From CAVXNP01 sp963763305 (lineage in GTDB: Bacteria > Pseudomonadota > Gammaproteobacteria > Xanthomonadales > Rhodanobacteraceae), in assembly GCA_963763305.1 (NCBI GenBank), contig CAVXNP010000001.1, positions 744,001 through 808,000 on the forward strand: DNA of 64,000 bases. Direction: 5' to 3'. Shown piece by piece: positions 45,070-54,815 of the stretch. Position numbers and translations under genes: made by a program. The notes under the pieces are model-generated. The model was not told the origin of the DNA. It did not search any database and saw nothing but the letters and a program-made list of their open reading frames with translations. Numbering within the stretch: position 1 is the stretch's first letter; the number at the start of each line of letters is the position of its first letter.

Positions 45070-45798
45070 TTAGTGGACGTCCTTCCAGTATTCCTTCTTC
45101 AACGCATAGGCCAGCAGGGTGAAACCGGCCAGGAACAGCAGGACCCAGATACCGTATTTGTGACGCTGCAGCGCCGCCGGCTCGGAGACGTACTCCAGGA
45201 AGTTGGTCAGGTCACGCGCTGCCTGGTGGTACTGCTCCGGGGTGAGCGTGCCGGGCTTGGACAGCTCCAGCTTCTCGATCTGGTCGCTCCCTTCCTTGGT
45301 GACCGCCGTCTGCACGCCCTGCAACTCCCACAGCGGGAACGGCATCGAGGCGTTCGGGAACACCGCGTTGTTCCAGCCCACCGGCCGGCTCGGGTCGACG
45401 TAGAAGGAGTTCAGGTAGGCGTAGACCCAATCGGCATTGCGCGCACGCACCTCGAGCGAAAGATCGGGCGGTGCCTTGCCGAACCACTTCATCGCCTGCT
45501 CTTCGGGCATGTGCGAAATCACCGTGCCGCCGAACTTGGCGCCAGTGAAATTGAGGTTCTGCATCACGTCCTTTTCGGACAGGTCCAGATCCTCGGCGAT
45601 GCGCGAGTAGCGCTGGAACTTCAGCGAATGGCAGCCGACGCAGTAGTTGAAGAACAGCCGAGCGCCGCGCTGCAACGACGCCTGGTCGCGCAGGTTGGTA
45701 CCGGCGGAGGGCAGCTCGGCGCCCTCCTCGGCCATGGCCGCCACGCTACCGGCCAGCAAGCCGAGCGCCAGGGCGGAAGAGAAGATGAAACGCTTCAT
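45070..45798 (-). CDS. petC: Ubiquinol-cytochrome c reductase, cytochrome c1
   Basis: 242-aa membrane-anchored c-type cytochrome of complex III. It has a signal peptide (MKRFIFSSALALGLLAGSVAAMA), haem-binding CVGCH at 53-57, the methionine ligand in NASMPFPLWELQG and a C-terminal anchor (YGIWVLLFLAGFTLLAYALKK). An upstream ATG (45819) overlaps the petB stop. I chose ATG 45798 because it follows AAGGGGCGG and begins a clean signal peptide. It receives electrons from the Rieske protein and passes them to cytochrome c. Confidence 0.96.
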   Translation of the reverse strand: MKRFIFSSALALGLLAGSVAAMAEEGAELPSAGTNLRDQASLQRGARLFFNYCVGCHSLKFQRYSRIAEDLDLSEKDVMQNLNFTGAKFGGTVISHMPEEQAMKWFGKAPPDLSLEVRARNADWVYAYLNSFYVDPSRPVGWNNAVFPNASMPFPLWELQGVQTAVTKEGSDQIEKLELSKPGTLTPEQYHQAARDLTNFLEYVSEPAALQRHKYGIWVLLFLAGFTLLAYALKKEYWKDVH

Positions 45799-45811
45799 GG
45801 AAAACCGCCCC

Positions 45812-47113
45812 TTAGTCATGCATGGTCACCCGTTCCGGAACCGGCTTGGTCGTTTCCCAGCCAAGATGCGTGTACAGCCACAGGAACGCGAAGTAGCCGA
45901 AGTAGATCAGCGTCATCGTGCGGCCGAACAGGTTCTCCCAGAAGGTCACGTCGACGTCACCGAACAGCTTCGGAATGAGCTCGGCGGTAATGTCCGTGCC
46001 AATCGCGCCCAGACCGAAGAACGAGAACACGAACAGGCCCAGCGCCACCTTGTAGCCGGTGCCGCGATAGCGGATCGACTTCACCTTGCCCGCGTCGAAC
46101 CAGGGCAGCGCGAACAGCACCGCGATGGCGCCGAACATGGCCAACACGCCCCACACCGCCGTGCCGGCGAACGACGGCACCATGCGCACGATCGCGTAGA
46201 ACGGGGTGAAGTACCACACCGGCTTGATCAGCGGCGGCGTCACCAGATTGTTGGCGGCGATGAAGTTGTCGTGCTCGAGGAACCAGCCGCCGAACATCGG
46301 CGCGAAGAAGATGATGAACGCAGCGATGGTCAGGAAGAAGCCGACACCGAAGATGTCCTTGACCGTGTAGTACGGGTGGAACGGGATGCCGTCGGCCGGC
46401 TTCAGGGCGTCCCAGCGGTTGCCCTTGGGGCCCTTCTTGATTTCCACGCCGTCGGGATTGTTCGAGCCCACCTCGTGCAGTGCGGCCAGATGCAGCACCA
46501 CCAGCAGCAACAGCACCAGCGGCAGCGCCACCACGTGCAGGGCGAAGAAGCGGTTGAGGGTGGCGTCGGCCGGCAGGTAGTCGCCCATGATCCACTCGAC
46601 CAGGGTGCTGCCGATCACCGGAATGGTGCCGAACAGCGAGATGATCACCTTGGCGCCCCAGAACGACATGTTGCCCCACGGCAGCACGTAGCCCATGAAG
46701 GCCTCGGCCATCAGCACCAGGAAGATCAGCATGCCCAGGATCCAGACCAGTTCGCGCGGCTTCTTGTAGGAGCCGTACAGCAGGCCGCGGAACATGTGCA
46801 GGAACACCACCACGAAGAACAGCGAGGCGCCGGTGGAGTGCATGTAGCGGATCAGCCAGCCCCACTCCACGTCACGCATGATGTACTCGACCGAGGCGAA
46901 GGCACCCGCCGCGCTGTCGTTGTAGTTCATGGTGAGGAAGATGCCGGTGACGATCTGGTTGACCAGCACCAGCACCGCCAGCGAACCGAAGTAGTACCAA
47001 AGATTGAAGTTCTTCGGTGCGTAGTACTCGGTCATGTGCTTGCGGTAGGTCGGCGCCAGGTTCGGCGCGCGCTCGTTGACCCAAGCGCCCATGCGGGTGA
47101 ATACGTTAGCCAT
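45812..47113 (-). CDS. petB: Ubiquinol-cytochrome c reductase, cytochrome b
   Basis: 433-aa integral membrane subunit of complex III with the b-haem histidines in helices carrying RYMHSTGASLFFVVVFLHMFRGL and FFALHVVALPLVLLLLVVLHLAAL. The Qo-site PEWY-type motif reads KPVWYFTPFYAI. It is slightly longer than typical. Its start overlaps the last base of petA's stop (47113), showing tight coupling. Confidence 0.97.
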   Translation of the reverse strand: MANVFTRMGAWVNERAPNLAPTYRKHMTEYYAPKNFNLWYYFGSLAVLVLVNQIVTGIFLTMNYNDSAAGAFASVEYIMRDVEWGWLIRYMHSTGASLFFVVVFLHMFRGLLYGSYKKPRELVWILGMLIFLVLMAEAFMGYVLPWGNMSFWGAKVIISLFGTIPVIGSTLVEWIMGDYLPADATLNRFFALHVVALPLVLLLLVVLHLAALHEVGSNNPDGVEIKKGPKGNRWDALKPADGIPFHPYYTVKDIFGVGFFLTIAAFIIFFAPMFGGWFLEHDNFIAANNLVTPPLIKPVWYFTPFYAIVRMVPSFAGTAVWGVLAMFGAIAVLFALPWFDAGKVKSIRYRGTGYKVALGLFVFSFFGLGAIGTDITAELIPKLFGDVDVTFWENLFGRTMTLIYFGYFAFLWLYTHLGWETTKPVPERVTMHD

Positions 47114-47709
47114 CAGCCGGCCTCCTTCGGATCGACGCCGATCTGGATGTGCGTATCGTCCACGAAGTGGTACGGCGGCACCTGCAGGTTCTTCGGTGCC
47201 GGCACGCCACTGAAGACGCGACCGGACAGGTCATAGCGGGACTTGTGGCAGGGGCAGAAGAAGCCGCCCTTCCAGTTCGGATCGAACGGCTCGGGCTTGA
47301 TCACCGGCACGAACTCCGGCACGCAGCCCAGGTGGGTGCAGATGCCGATCACCACCAGCCACTCGGGCTTGATCGAGCGGGTCGGGCCCTTGATGTAGTC
47401 CGGCTGCTGGTCGACGCTGGAATCGGGATCGACCAGCCGCGGCGCCAGCGTCGGCAGGATCGCCAGCTGCTCCTTGGTGCGGTTGACCACGAACACCGGC
47501 ATGCCGCGCCACGGGTAGTCCACCTTCTGGCCCGGCTCGATCTTGCTGATGTCGGCCGTGACCGGCGCACCGGCCGCGCGCGCACGCGCGCTGGGCTCCC
47601 ACGACTTGATGAAGGGCACAGCTGCCGCGACGATTCCCACACCACCCACCACCGCAGTGGTGGCTGTGAGGAAACGGCGGCGGCCGTGATCGACGACTTC
47701 GTTCGCCAT
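47113..47709 (-). CDS. petA: Ubiquinol-cytochrome c reductase, Rieske iron-sulphur protein
   Basis: 198-aa Rieske subunit. ATG 47709 (MANEVVDHGRRRFLTATTAVVGGVG) gives the twin-arginine signal-anchor. The 2Fe-2S ligands are CTHLGC and CPCHKSRYD, with the disulphide-forming cysteines in the same loops. The longer upstream open frame has arginine-rich, noncoding composition and is not used. It is first in the petABC operon. Confidence 0.97.
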   Translation of the reverse strand: MANEVVDHGRRRFLTATTAVVGGVGIVAAAVPFIKSWEPSARARAAGAPVTADISKIEPGQKVDYPWRGMPVFVVNRTKEQLAILPTLAPRLVDPDSSVDQQPDYIKGPTRSIKPEWLVVIGICTHLGCVPEFVPVIKPEPFDPNWKGGFFCPCHKSRYDLSGRVFSGVPAPKNLQVPPYHFVDDTHIQIGVDPKEAG

Positions 47710-48053
47710 CAGGCTCTCCGGTACATGCAATGCCACTGATAAATGACGCGGTTCGGGTACCAGCGGCATCCACGAAGCGGGTGCGGCCCTGCGGCCCCAT
47801 GGTCGATCGCTGTTGCCTGCAGCACCGCCGGACGCCGCCAGGGCATGCGCATGGCGCACGTCCCCGGTACCCCTGCTGCATGCAGACAGGTCGCGACGAC
47901 CTGCTTCGCAAGTACCGGCAGAACCAGTCCCCGCAAAAATCGCGTTAGTGTAGCGTCAGGGCCTGCCCCGTACAATAAAACCCACAGGGGAACGCCGCGA
48001 CGTGGAGTCCCCTGCTCTCTTCCACCCGGCCGGACCACCAAGTTGCTCAATCG
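47710..48053. other. Divergent intergenic region petA / degS
   Basis: About 345 nt between divergent genes, presumably with both promoters. No repeat, operator or RNA structure could be singled out; the open frames here are compositional shadows. Confidence 0.5.
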
Positions 48054-49244
48054 ATGAAAAAAGCTGCCGGCATCCTCGTGTTCGTCAGCCGCTTCGTGGT
48101 CCTGGGGCTGGCGGTGGCCTTCCTGGTCGGATTGTTCTTCCCGGGCAGCGGCGAGCGTCTGCGCGCGCATTTCGGTCTGGCACACCCCGAGCCGGCGGCG
48201 GTCCAGCGCCCCACGCCGGCCGTGGCGCCTGCGGCTGGCCCCGTCTCCTATGCCGACGCGGTCGCCAGCGCCGCGCCCTCGGTGGTCAATATCTACGCCA
48301 ACAAGACGGTCACCGCGCGCGCGCTGCGCATGTACGACGACCCGTTGCTGCAGCGTCTGTTCGGCGGCCTGCCCACCGGACCGGCCTACAAACGCCCGCA
48401 GCAGGTGCTCGGCTCCGGGGTGATCGTGAGCGCCAAGGGCTACGTGCTGACCAACAACCATGTGATCGCCAACGCCGACGACATCCAGGTGCTGCTTTAC
48501 GACGGGCGCATCGCCAAGGCCACGCTGGTCGGCGCCGACGAGGAAACCGATCTGGCGGTGTTGAAGGTCGAAGCCGGCAACCTGCCGGTGATCAAGATCG
48601 CCGAGCACGGCAGCGTCCGCGCCGGCGACGTGGTGCTGGCGATCGGCAACCCGCTGGGGCTGAACCAGACGGTGACAATGGGTATTGTCAGTGCGATCGG
48701 GCGCCAGCTGTCCAGCTCCAGTCCGGAGGATTTCATCCAGACCGATGCGGCGATCAACCTGGGCAATTCCGGCGGCGCGCTGGTCAACGCACGGGGTGAA
48801 CTGGTCGGCATCAACACCTTGCTGATCGGCAAGGCGGCCGGCGCCGAGGGGATCGGCTTCGCCATTCCGGTGGGCAACGCCAAGGCCGTGCTGGACCAGA
48901 TCATCGCCACCGGCCACATGGTCCGCGGCTGGATGGGCGCCGACTATTCCTTCGTGCCGGTCGCGGCAGACAGCGGGCTGCCCGCCGCCGCGCGCGGCGC
49001 CCAGGTGACCGACATCTACCCGGGCGGGCCGGCCGCCCAGGCGGGCGTGCAGATACACGACATCCTGCTGCAGATCGGCTCGCACGACATCCTCGACCCG
49101 GCCGATCTTCGCCGGGTCGAGGCGGCGCTCAAGCCGGGCAGCGAGGTGACCGTCTCGGGCCTGCGCAACGGCGTGCCGTTCCATACCCGGGTAACCCTGG
49201 CCGAGCGGCCGCCGGTATCCGCACGCGCCGCCCTGCAAGGTTGA
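48054..49244 (+). CDS. DegS/AlgW-type periplasmic serine protease
   Basis: 396-aa S1C (HtrA) protease anchored by one N-terminal membrane helix (ILVFVSRFVVLGLAVAFLVGLFF) and with a single PDZ domain (about 290-380), the layout of DegS/AlgW, which cleave anti-sigma factor RseA/MucA to start the envelope-stress response. The catalytic triad is H136 (TNNHVIA), D166 (EETDLAVL) and S239 (GNSGGAL). No rpoE-rse genes are in the window. DegQ-like proteins would carry two PDZ domains and a cleaved signal peptide, so DegS-type is preferred. Confidence 0.92.
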   Translation: MKKAAGILVFVSRFVVLGLAVAFLVGLFFPGSGERLRAHFGLAHPEPAAVQRPTPAVAPAAGPVSYADAVASAAPSVVNIYANKTVTARALRMYDDPLLQRLFGGLPTGPAYKRPQQVLGSGVIVSAKGYVLTNNHVIANADDIQVLLYDGRIAKATLVGADEETDLAVLKVEAGNLPVIKIAEHGSVRAGDVVLAIGNPLGLNQTVTMGIVSAIGRQLSSSSPEDFIQTDAAINLGNSGGALVNARGELVGINTLLIGKAAGAEGIGFAIPVGNAKAVLDQIIATGHMVRGWMGADYSFVPVAADSGLPAAARGAQVTDIYPGGPAAQAGVQIHDILLQIGSHDILDPADLRRVEAALKPGSEVTVSGLRNGVPFHTRVTLAERPPVSARAALQG

Positions 49245-49266
49245 ACCGGGCCCGCAGGCAACCCCG

Positions 49267-50307
49267 CTACGGCGCCCCGCCGGCTCCGCGCAGGACGGCC
49301 AGCGACGCGTTCACCGACTGGTCGTAGCGCTTGCGCAATACACCCACGCGCTGCACGTAGACCCGCGTCTCGTCGTACGGCGGCACTCCGTCGTAACGCT
49401 GGACCGCGGCCGGGCCGGCGTTGTAGGCCGCCGCAGCCAGGCGCTCGTCGCCGTGGAAGGTGGCGAGCAGGCGTGCCAGGTAGCGCGCGCCGCCGCGGAT
49501 GTTCTGCTGCGCATCGAACGCGTCGCGCACCCCCATGTCGCTGGCGGTGGCCGGCATCAACTGCATCAGCCCCTGCGCGCCCTTGATCGACAGCGCGCGG
49601 GGATTGAACGCGCTCTCGGCATGGATGATCGCGCGCAGGAACGCTTCGCTGACCCCGTACTCGGCGCTGGCGGCGCGGATCGCGCTGGCGTACGAGGTCA
49701 GGTTCAGCCGGACGTTGTTCCAGTCGACCTTCGAATGCACGCTGCACGCGGCGCAGGTGGCGATGTAGGTGAACAACCGGGTCACCGCATGACCACGACC
49801 ACCGGCCGGGGGCAGATTGGTGTATTCCACGCTGCCGTCGGTGCGCACCACCCGGTACACCGCCCCGCGCAGCACGCGGCTGCCGGCTGGCGCATCGGCA
49901 GCCACCGCTGCGGTCGACTCGTGATAATCCCAGTGCCCCGGCATGGACGCCTGCTTGCCCGCCGGTTTCGCGGTGCTCTGCACCGACCCGTGCACGTTGG
50001 CGAAGGCGTTGGATGGCGCCGGGGCGTGCGGCGATGGGCGATGGGCAGGCGCTGCCGTGCGGCGCCCCTGCTCGCCGATACCGGCCAACCTGTGGCAGCC
50101 GCGGTATCCCGCGGCACTGCTGGTGAATACCGTTTCGCCGCCACCGCCAATGCAGCGGTACAGCGCTTCGGCATGCAGCGGGGACATCAGCCATGCGCTG
50201 CCGAGCAGCACCAGCACGCCCGGCACCAGCCGGCGCAGGAAGGTGGTTGCTGGGAAAGCGCCCCGGCGTGGCCCGGCGCTTTCCCCTTGGCGCACGGCAT
50301 CGGGCAT
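49267..50307 (-). CDS. Lytic transglycosylase with DUF4124-like N-domain
   Basis: About 346-aa secreted protein. It has an N-terminal hydrophobic signal (FLRRLVPGVLVLLGSAWLMSPLHAEALY) and a short DUF4124-like region (YRCIGGGGETVFTSSAAGYRGC, then VYRVVRTDGSVEYTNLPPAG). The C-terminal SLT domain has catalytic glutamate in AIIHAESAFNPRALS, followed by KGAQGLMQLMPATASDMGV and AAAYNAGPAAVQRYDGVPPY. It should cleave peptidoglycan to 1,6-anhydro ends. The exact start is uncertain: ATG 50307 gives a short hydrophilic lead before the signal; downstream GTG starts are possible. It converges with the DegS-like gene, 22 nt apart. Confidence 0.88.
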   Translation of the reverse strand: MPDAVRQGESAGPRRGAFPATTFLRRLVPGVLVLLGSAWLMSPLHAEALYRCIGGGGETVFTSSAAGYRGCHRLAGIGEQGRRTAAPAHRPSPHAPAPSNAFANVHGSVQSTAKPAGKQASMPGHWDYHESTAAVAADAPAGSRVLRGAVYRVVRTDGSVEYTNLPPAGGRGHAVTRLFTYIATCAACSVHSKVDWNNVRLNLTSYASAIRAASAEYGVSEAFLRAIIHAESAFNPRALSIKGAQGLMQLMPATASDMGVRDAFDAQQNIRGGARYLARLLATFHGDERLAAAAYNAGPAAVQRYDGVPPYDETRVYVQRVGVLRKRYDQSVNASLAVLRGAGGAP

Positions 50308-50654
50308 GCGCGCAGTGTGCCCGTATGGCCCGGGCAAGCCAAGCGCCGGCGGCCGGTTTCGTGCGCTGCGCCAAGGACTTGCCTCGGCCGGGCACGCAGC
50401 GGGGCCGTCCATCGGCATGCCGCGACGCGTTCGTGCCGATGGCCCGGGCCGCACCTTGCACATCGCATGCGTTGGGCTTAAGTGCTTGATCCTGCTCGCG
50501 GCGCACTCCCGATTGCGCTGGCAGGGCGATGCCGCCGGGGGTAAACTGCACGGCCCGGCGGCGCTGGCGCCGACCCGACACGGCCTGGCCTGACAGACGG
50601 CCGACCCGGTGAACCGGCGGCTCCACCCATGATCCACGAACACGGTACTGCGCC
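50308..50654. other. Divergent intergenic region before miaB
   Basis: About 350 nt of GC-rich DNA between divergent genes with no recognisable element. Confidence 0.45.
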
Positions 50655-52013
50655 ATGAGCGGCAAGCCTGCTTCCCCGAAACTGTTCATCAAGACCCACG
50701 GCTGCCAGATGAACGAGTACGACTCGGCCAAGATGGCCGACGTGCTCAAGGCGTCGCACGGCATGGAGCTGACCCGGGACGAGGCCGAGGCGGACGTGAT
50801 CCTGATCAACACCTGCTCGATCCGCGAAAAGGCGCAGGAAAAGGTATTCAGCCAGCTCGGGCGATGGAAGGAGCACAAGCGCGGCGACAAGCCGGTGTTG
50901 ATCGGCGTGGGCGGCTGCGTGGCCTCGCAGGAGGGCGACGCCATCGTCAAGCGCGCGCCGTACGTGGATCTGGTGTTCGGCCCGCAGACCCTGCACCGGC
51001 TGCCGGAGCTGATCGAGAAGCAGCGCGCCAGCGGCAAGCCGCAGGTGGACATCTCCTTCCCCGAGATCGAGAAGTTCGACCGCCTGCCGGAGCCGCGCGC
51101 CGAAGGCCCGACCGCGTTCGTCTCGATCATGGAAGGCTGCTCCAAGTACTGCAGCTACTGCGTGGTGCCGTACACCCGCGGCGAGGAGATCAGCCGGCCG
51201 TTCGACGACGTGCTGGTGGAAGTGGCCCAGTTGGCCGCCCAGGGCGTGCGCGAGGTCAACCTGCTGGGGCAGAACGTCAACGCCTACCGCGGCCCCACGC
51301 ACGATGGCGGAGTCGCCGACCTGGCGGTACTGATCCACGCCATCGCCCAGATCGACGGCATCGGCCGGATCCGCTTCACCACCTCGCATCCGCTGGAGTT
51401 CTCCGATTCGCTGATCGAGGCCTACGCCAACGTGCCGCAGCTGGCCAACTACCTGCATCTGCCGGTGCAGGCCGGCTCCGACCGCATTCTCAGCGCGATG
51501 AAGCGCGGCTATACCGCGCTCGAGTTCAAGCAGAAGATCCGCAAGCTTCGCGCGGTGCGCCCGGACATCAGCATCTCGTCGGACTTCATCGTCGGCTTCC
51601 CCGGCGAGACCGACGCGGACTTCGAAAAGACCATGAAGCTGATCGAGGACATCGGCTTCGACCAGAGCTTCTCCTTCATCTTCTCCTCGCGCCCGGGCAC
51701 GCCCGCGGCCAACCTGGCCGACGACACCCCGATGGCGCAAAAGCACGCCCGACTGGAGCGGCTGCAGGCCACCATCACCGCCAACGCCCGTCGCATCAGC
51801 CAGGCGATGATCGGCAGCGTGCAGCGGGTACTGGTGGAGCGCCCCAGCACGCGCGACCCGAACGAACTGACCGGCCGCACCGAGAACATGCGTTACGTGA
51901 ACTTCCCCGGCCACGCCCGGCTGATCGGCCAGTTCGTCGAGGTGGAGATCACCGAGGCCATGAGCAACTCGCTGCGCGGCCGCCTGAAGCTGCTCGACGA
52001 AGTGGCCGCCTGA
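50655..52013 (+). CDS. miaB: tRNA-2-methylthio-N6-dimethylallyladenosine synthase
   Basis: 452-aa radical-SAM methylthiotransferase that modifies A37 of tRNAs reading UNN codons. The N-terminal MTTase domain binds an auxiliary 4Fe-4S cluster through C17, C54 and C88. The radical-SAM cluster motif CxxxCxxC is C162, C166 and C169 (GCSKYCSYC). A C-terminal TRAM domain (about 385-448; VLVERPS..., GRTENMRYVNFPG) follows. ATG 50655 begins MSGKPASPKLFIKTHGCQMN. No ybeZ/ybeY immediately follows; those genes lie 4.5 kb downstream, after the efflux operon. Confidence 0.97.
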   Translation: MSGKPASPKLFIKTHGCQMNEYDSAKMADVLKASHGMELTRDEAEADVILINTCSIREKAQEKVFSQLGRWKEHKRGDKPVLIGVGGCVASQEGDAIVKRAPYVDLVFGPQTLHRLPELIEKQRASGKPQVDISFPEIEKFDRLPEPRAEGPTAFVSIMEGCSKYCSYCVVPYTRGEEISRPFDDVLVEVAQLAAQGVREVNLLGQNVNAYRGPTHDGGVADLAVLIHAIAQIDGIGRIRFTTSHPLEFSDSLIEAYANVPQLANYLHLPVQAGSDRILSAMKRGYTALEFKQKIRKLRAVRPDISISSDFIVGFPGETDADFEKTMKLIEDIGFDQSFSFIFSSRPGTPAANLADDTPMAQKHARLERLQATITANARRISQAMIGSVQRVLVERPSTRDPNELTGRTENMRYVNFPGHARLIGQFVEVEITEAMSNSLRGRLKLLDEVAA

Positions 52014-52079
52014 AGCGGAGGGCGCAGGGGCAGTCGTGGGCGTAGGGCGTAGAGGGGCGTAGAGGGGCGTAGGGTGGGC

Positions 52080-52670
52080 GTAGGGTGGGCTTCAGCCCAC
52101 CAGACCCAACGCAGCGGAAAAGCGGCAAACCCGGTGGGCTGAAGCCCACCCTACGATGCACGCTTTGATCGAATTGCCCGAGCCGACCAGGCCGCTGATC
52201 CAGCCGCTCACGAAAGCAAGACGGCCGCGCTCCACCTCGCCGCCGCCCTTGGCGTAGGGTGGGCTTCAGCCCACCACCCGACCCCGCGGAGAAGCGGAAA
52301 ACCCGGTGCGCTGAAGCCCACCCTACGATGCACGCTTTGATCGGATTGCCCGAGCCGACCAGGCTGCTGGCCCAGCCGCTCGCGAAAGCAAGACAGCCGC
52401 GTTCCACCTCGCCGCAGCCCTTGGCGTAGGGTGGGCTTCAGCCCACCACCCGACCCCGCGGAGAAGCGGAAAACCCGGTGCGCTGGAGCCCACCCTACGA
52501 TGCACGCTTTGATCGAATTGCCCGAGCCGACCAGGCTGCTGATCCAGCCGCTCACGACAGCAAGACGGCCGCGCCCCACCTCGCCGCCGCCCTTGGCGTA
52601 GGGTGGGCTTCAGCCCACCACCCGACGCAGCGGAGAAGCGGAAAACCCGGTGGGCTGAAGCCCACCCTGC
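52080..52670. repeat. Four-copy 172-bp tandem array of palindromes and decayed permease 3' ends
   Basis: Palindromic cores (GTAGGGTGGGCTTCAGCCC ... GGGCTGAAGCCCACCCTAC) occupy 52080-52154, 52254-52326, 52426-52498 and 52598-52670, a period of 172-174 bp. The roughly 98-bp spacers share CGCACGCTTTGATCG, CTGATCCAGCCGCTCACGAA and GGCCGCGCTCCACCTCGCCG. These closely resemble the true 3' end of the neighbouring permease gene (CTAATCCAGCCGCTTGCGAA and GCCGCGCTCAACATCGCCG, 52711 onwards). The array therefore looks like repeated duplication of the gene end plus a palindrome. Confidence 0.85.
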
Positions 52671-52710
52671 GACCGCACGCTTCTACCCGATCGCACTGAC
52701 AGAACGAGCG

Positions 52711-53820
52711 CTAATCCAGCCGCTTGCGAAAACGCAGAATCGCCGCGCTCAACATCGCCGCCACGAACACCGCCAGCGCCAGCACCTCGGGCCATAGCTC
52801 GACCAGGCTGGCGCCGCGCAGCATCACGCCGCGGATCAGGCGCAGGAAATGGGTCAGCGGAAGCACCTCGGCCAGCCACTGCGCCAACTTGGGCATGCCC
52901 GCAAACGGGAACATGAAGCCGGACAGCAGCAGCGAGGGCAGGAACACGAAAAAGGTCACCTGCATCGCCTGGAACTGCGATTGCGCCCGGGTCGAGATCA
53001 ACAGTCCCAGCGCCAGGTTGGCCAGGATGAGCAACCGGCGGCGAGGTACACGTCCAGCAGGCTGCCGCGCACCGGCACATCGAACAGCCACACGCCCAGC
53101 GCCAGGATCACGCTGGTCTGCACCAGGCCGATGCCCACGTAGGGCAGCACCTTGCCGATCATCAGCTCCCCACGGGTCACCGGCGTGGCGATCAGCAGCT
53201 CCATGTTGCCGCGCTCGCGCTCACGCACGATCGCGATGGCGGTAAACAGCACCATGGTCATGGTCAGGATCACCCCGATCAGACCGGGCACGATGTTCAC
53301 CGCGGAGCGGCGCTCCGGATTGTAGAAGCTGACCACGCTGATCCGTCCGGAGGGCGGCGTGCTGGTCAGCGGCGCGCGCAAGTCCGGGCTGGCGCTGTCC
53401 AGCGGCGTCTGTGCCAGTTGCGCAGCGGCCGCCTGCACCGCCGTGTCGCTGCCGTCGACCAGGATCTGCGCCACCTCGCGCCCGTCGATGCGCCGGCGCT
53501 CGAAATCCGGTGGCAGCACGATGCCCACGCTGATGCGGCCGCGCCGCAGCATGTCCATCAGCTGGTCGGGCGTGGCGGCGCTGGCGACCGGCGCCACCAC
53601 CCCGCTGGCCATCATGTCCATCACCAGCGCCCGCGAGCCGGCGCTGTTGGCCTGGTCGACCACGCCGGCGTCCAGCCCGCGCAGGTTGAGGTTGATGGCG
53701 TAGCCGAACAGCACCAGCTGGGCTACCGGCAACACCAGGATCATCGCCAGCGTGATCCGGTCGCGGCGCAGCTGGCGCAGCTTCCTTGAGCATGATCGCC
53801 CACAGCCGACGCCAGCTCAC
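52711..53820 (-). pseudogene. ABC-2 type transporter permease, YbhS/YhhJ-like (two frameshifts)
   Basis: Membrane subunit of a drug/lipid-type ABC-2 exporter, about 370 aa. GTG 53820 (VSWRRLWAIMLKE) overlaps the ATPase stop. It has helix 1 (ITLAMILVLPVAQLVLFGYAINL), a large periplasmic domain (53100-53600), then five helices (NIVPGLIGVILTMTMVLFTAIAIVRERERGNMELLIATPVTRGELMIGK is diagnostic). The C-terminal part is LALGLLISTRAQSQFQAMQVTFFVFLPSLLLSGFMFPFAGMP, ending RFRKRLD at 52711. An extra A near 53787 and a base missing near 53035 break the frame; the total remains a multiple of three. Its 3' end abuts the tandem array. Confidence 0.85.
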
Positions 53821-54815
53821 GATACGTGCTCCGCCGCCTCGTTGCCGCGGGGGCCGCCGCGGGTGACCGCCACGAACACGTCCTCCAGATTCGCGGTGGC
53901 CGGCTCGATGTGGGCGTGTGGATCGGCGTGCGCCAGCGCCTCGCGCAGCGCGTCGGTCGCCGTGCGATCGTCCGCACGGTCGGTCAGCACCCGCAGCAGG
54001 TTGCCGACCTGGGCCACGCCCAGCACGCCGGGCACCCTGGCCAGCGCGTGCTGCATCGCCCTGGGCTGCGCCGCCGCCACGGTGAAGGTGCGGCCCTGCA
54101 GGCGCCCGGTCAGCTCGGCCGGCGTGCCGTCGGCCACCAGCGAACCGCGATCGAGAATGGCCAGCCGATGGCAACGCTCGGCCTCGTCCATCAGGTGGGT
54201 GGAGACCAGCAATGTGGTGCCGGCATCGGCCAGTTCGAACAGCTTCTCCCAGAAGTCGCGGCGCGACTCCGGATCCACCGCACTGGTGGGTTCGTCCAGG
54301 AACAGCAGTTGCGGCGCATGGACCACCGCGCAGGCCAGCGCCAGGCGCTGCTTCTGGCCGCCGCTCATGGTTCCCGCCAGCTGGCGCTGGCGATCGCCGA
54401 AGCGGTACTGCTCGACCAGTTCGTCGATGCGCGCGCGGGTGCGCGCCCTGGGTACGCCCTGCACGGCCGCCATGAACTGCAGGTTCTCGCGCACGGTGAG
54501 GTCCTCGAACAGCGAGAAGCGCTGGGTCATGTAGCCGATCTTTGCGCGCAGCGCATCGGCCTGCGCGGGCACCTTCAGCCCCAGCACTTCGATGCTGCCC
54601 TCGCTGGGCGTGAGCAGGCCGCACAGCATGCGGATGGTGGTGGACTTGCCCGAGCCGTTCGGGCCCAGGAAGCCGTACACCCGCCGCGCCGGCACCTGCA
54701 GGTCGACGTGGTCGACCGCCAGCAGCTTGCCGAAACGCCGGGTCAGCCCCTGTGCGCGGATGGCGATCTCCGCCTCCGCGGGCGGTGCGGACCCGCCGCG
54801 CGCCGGGGCGTTCAC
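53817..54815 (-). CDS. ABC transporter ATP-binding protein, YbhF-like
   Basis: 332-aa ATPase subunit with Walker A GPNGSGKST, ABC signature TMSGGQKQRLALA, Walker B LLFLDEPTSAVD and the H-loop STHLMDEAERC, followed by a C-terminal extension (about 230-332). It works with the adjacent ABC-2 permease and HlyD-type adaptor as an efflux system of the YbhGFSR kind. The start overlaps hlyD by four bases and the stop overlaps the permease start by four bases. Confidence 0.95.
   Translation of the reverse strand: MNAPARGGSAPPAEAEIAIRAQGLTRRFGKLLAVDHVDLQVPARRVYGFLGPNGSGKSTTIRMLCGLLTPSEGSIEVLGLKVPAQADALRAKIGYMTQRFSLFEDLTVRENLQFMAAVQGVPRARTRARIDELVEQYRFGDRQRQLAGTMSGGQKQRLALACAVVHAPQLLFLDEPTSAVDPESRRDFWEKLFELADAGTTLLVSTHLMDEAERCHRLAILDRGSLVADGTPAELTGRLQGRTFTVAAAQPRAMQHALARVPGVLGVAQVGNLLRVLTDRADDRTATDALREALAHADPHAHIEPATANLEDVFVAVTRGGPRGNEAAEHVS

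Noticed and set aside
51949..52579. Two similar minus-strand frames of about 120-150 codons with repeated GWASAHRVF-like peptides
   Set aside because: They translate the 172-bp tandem units and lack any start signal; the similarity is the repeat itself.
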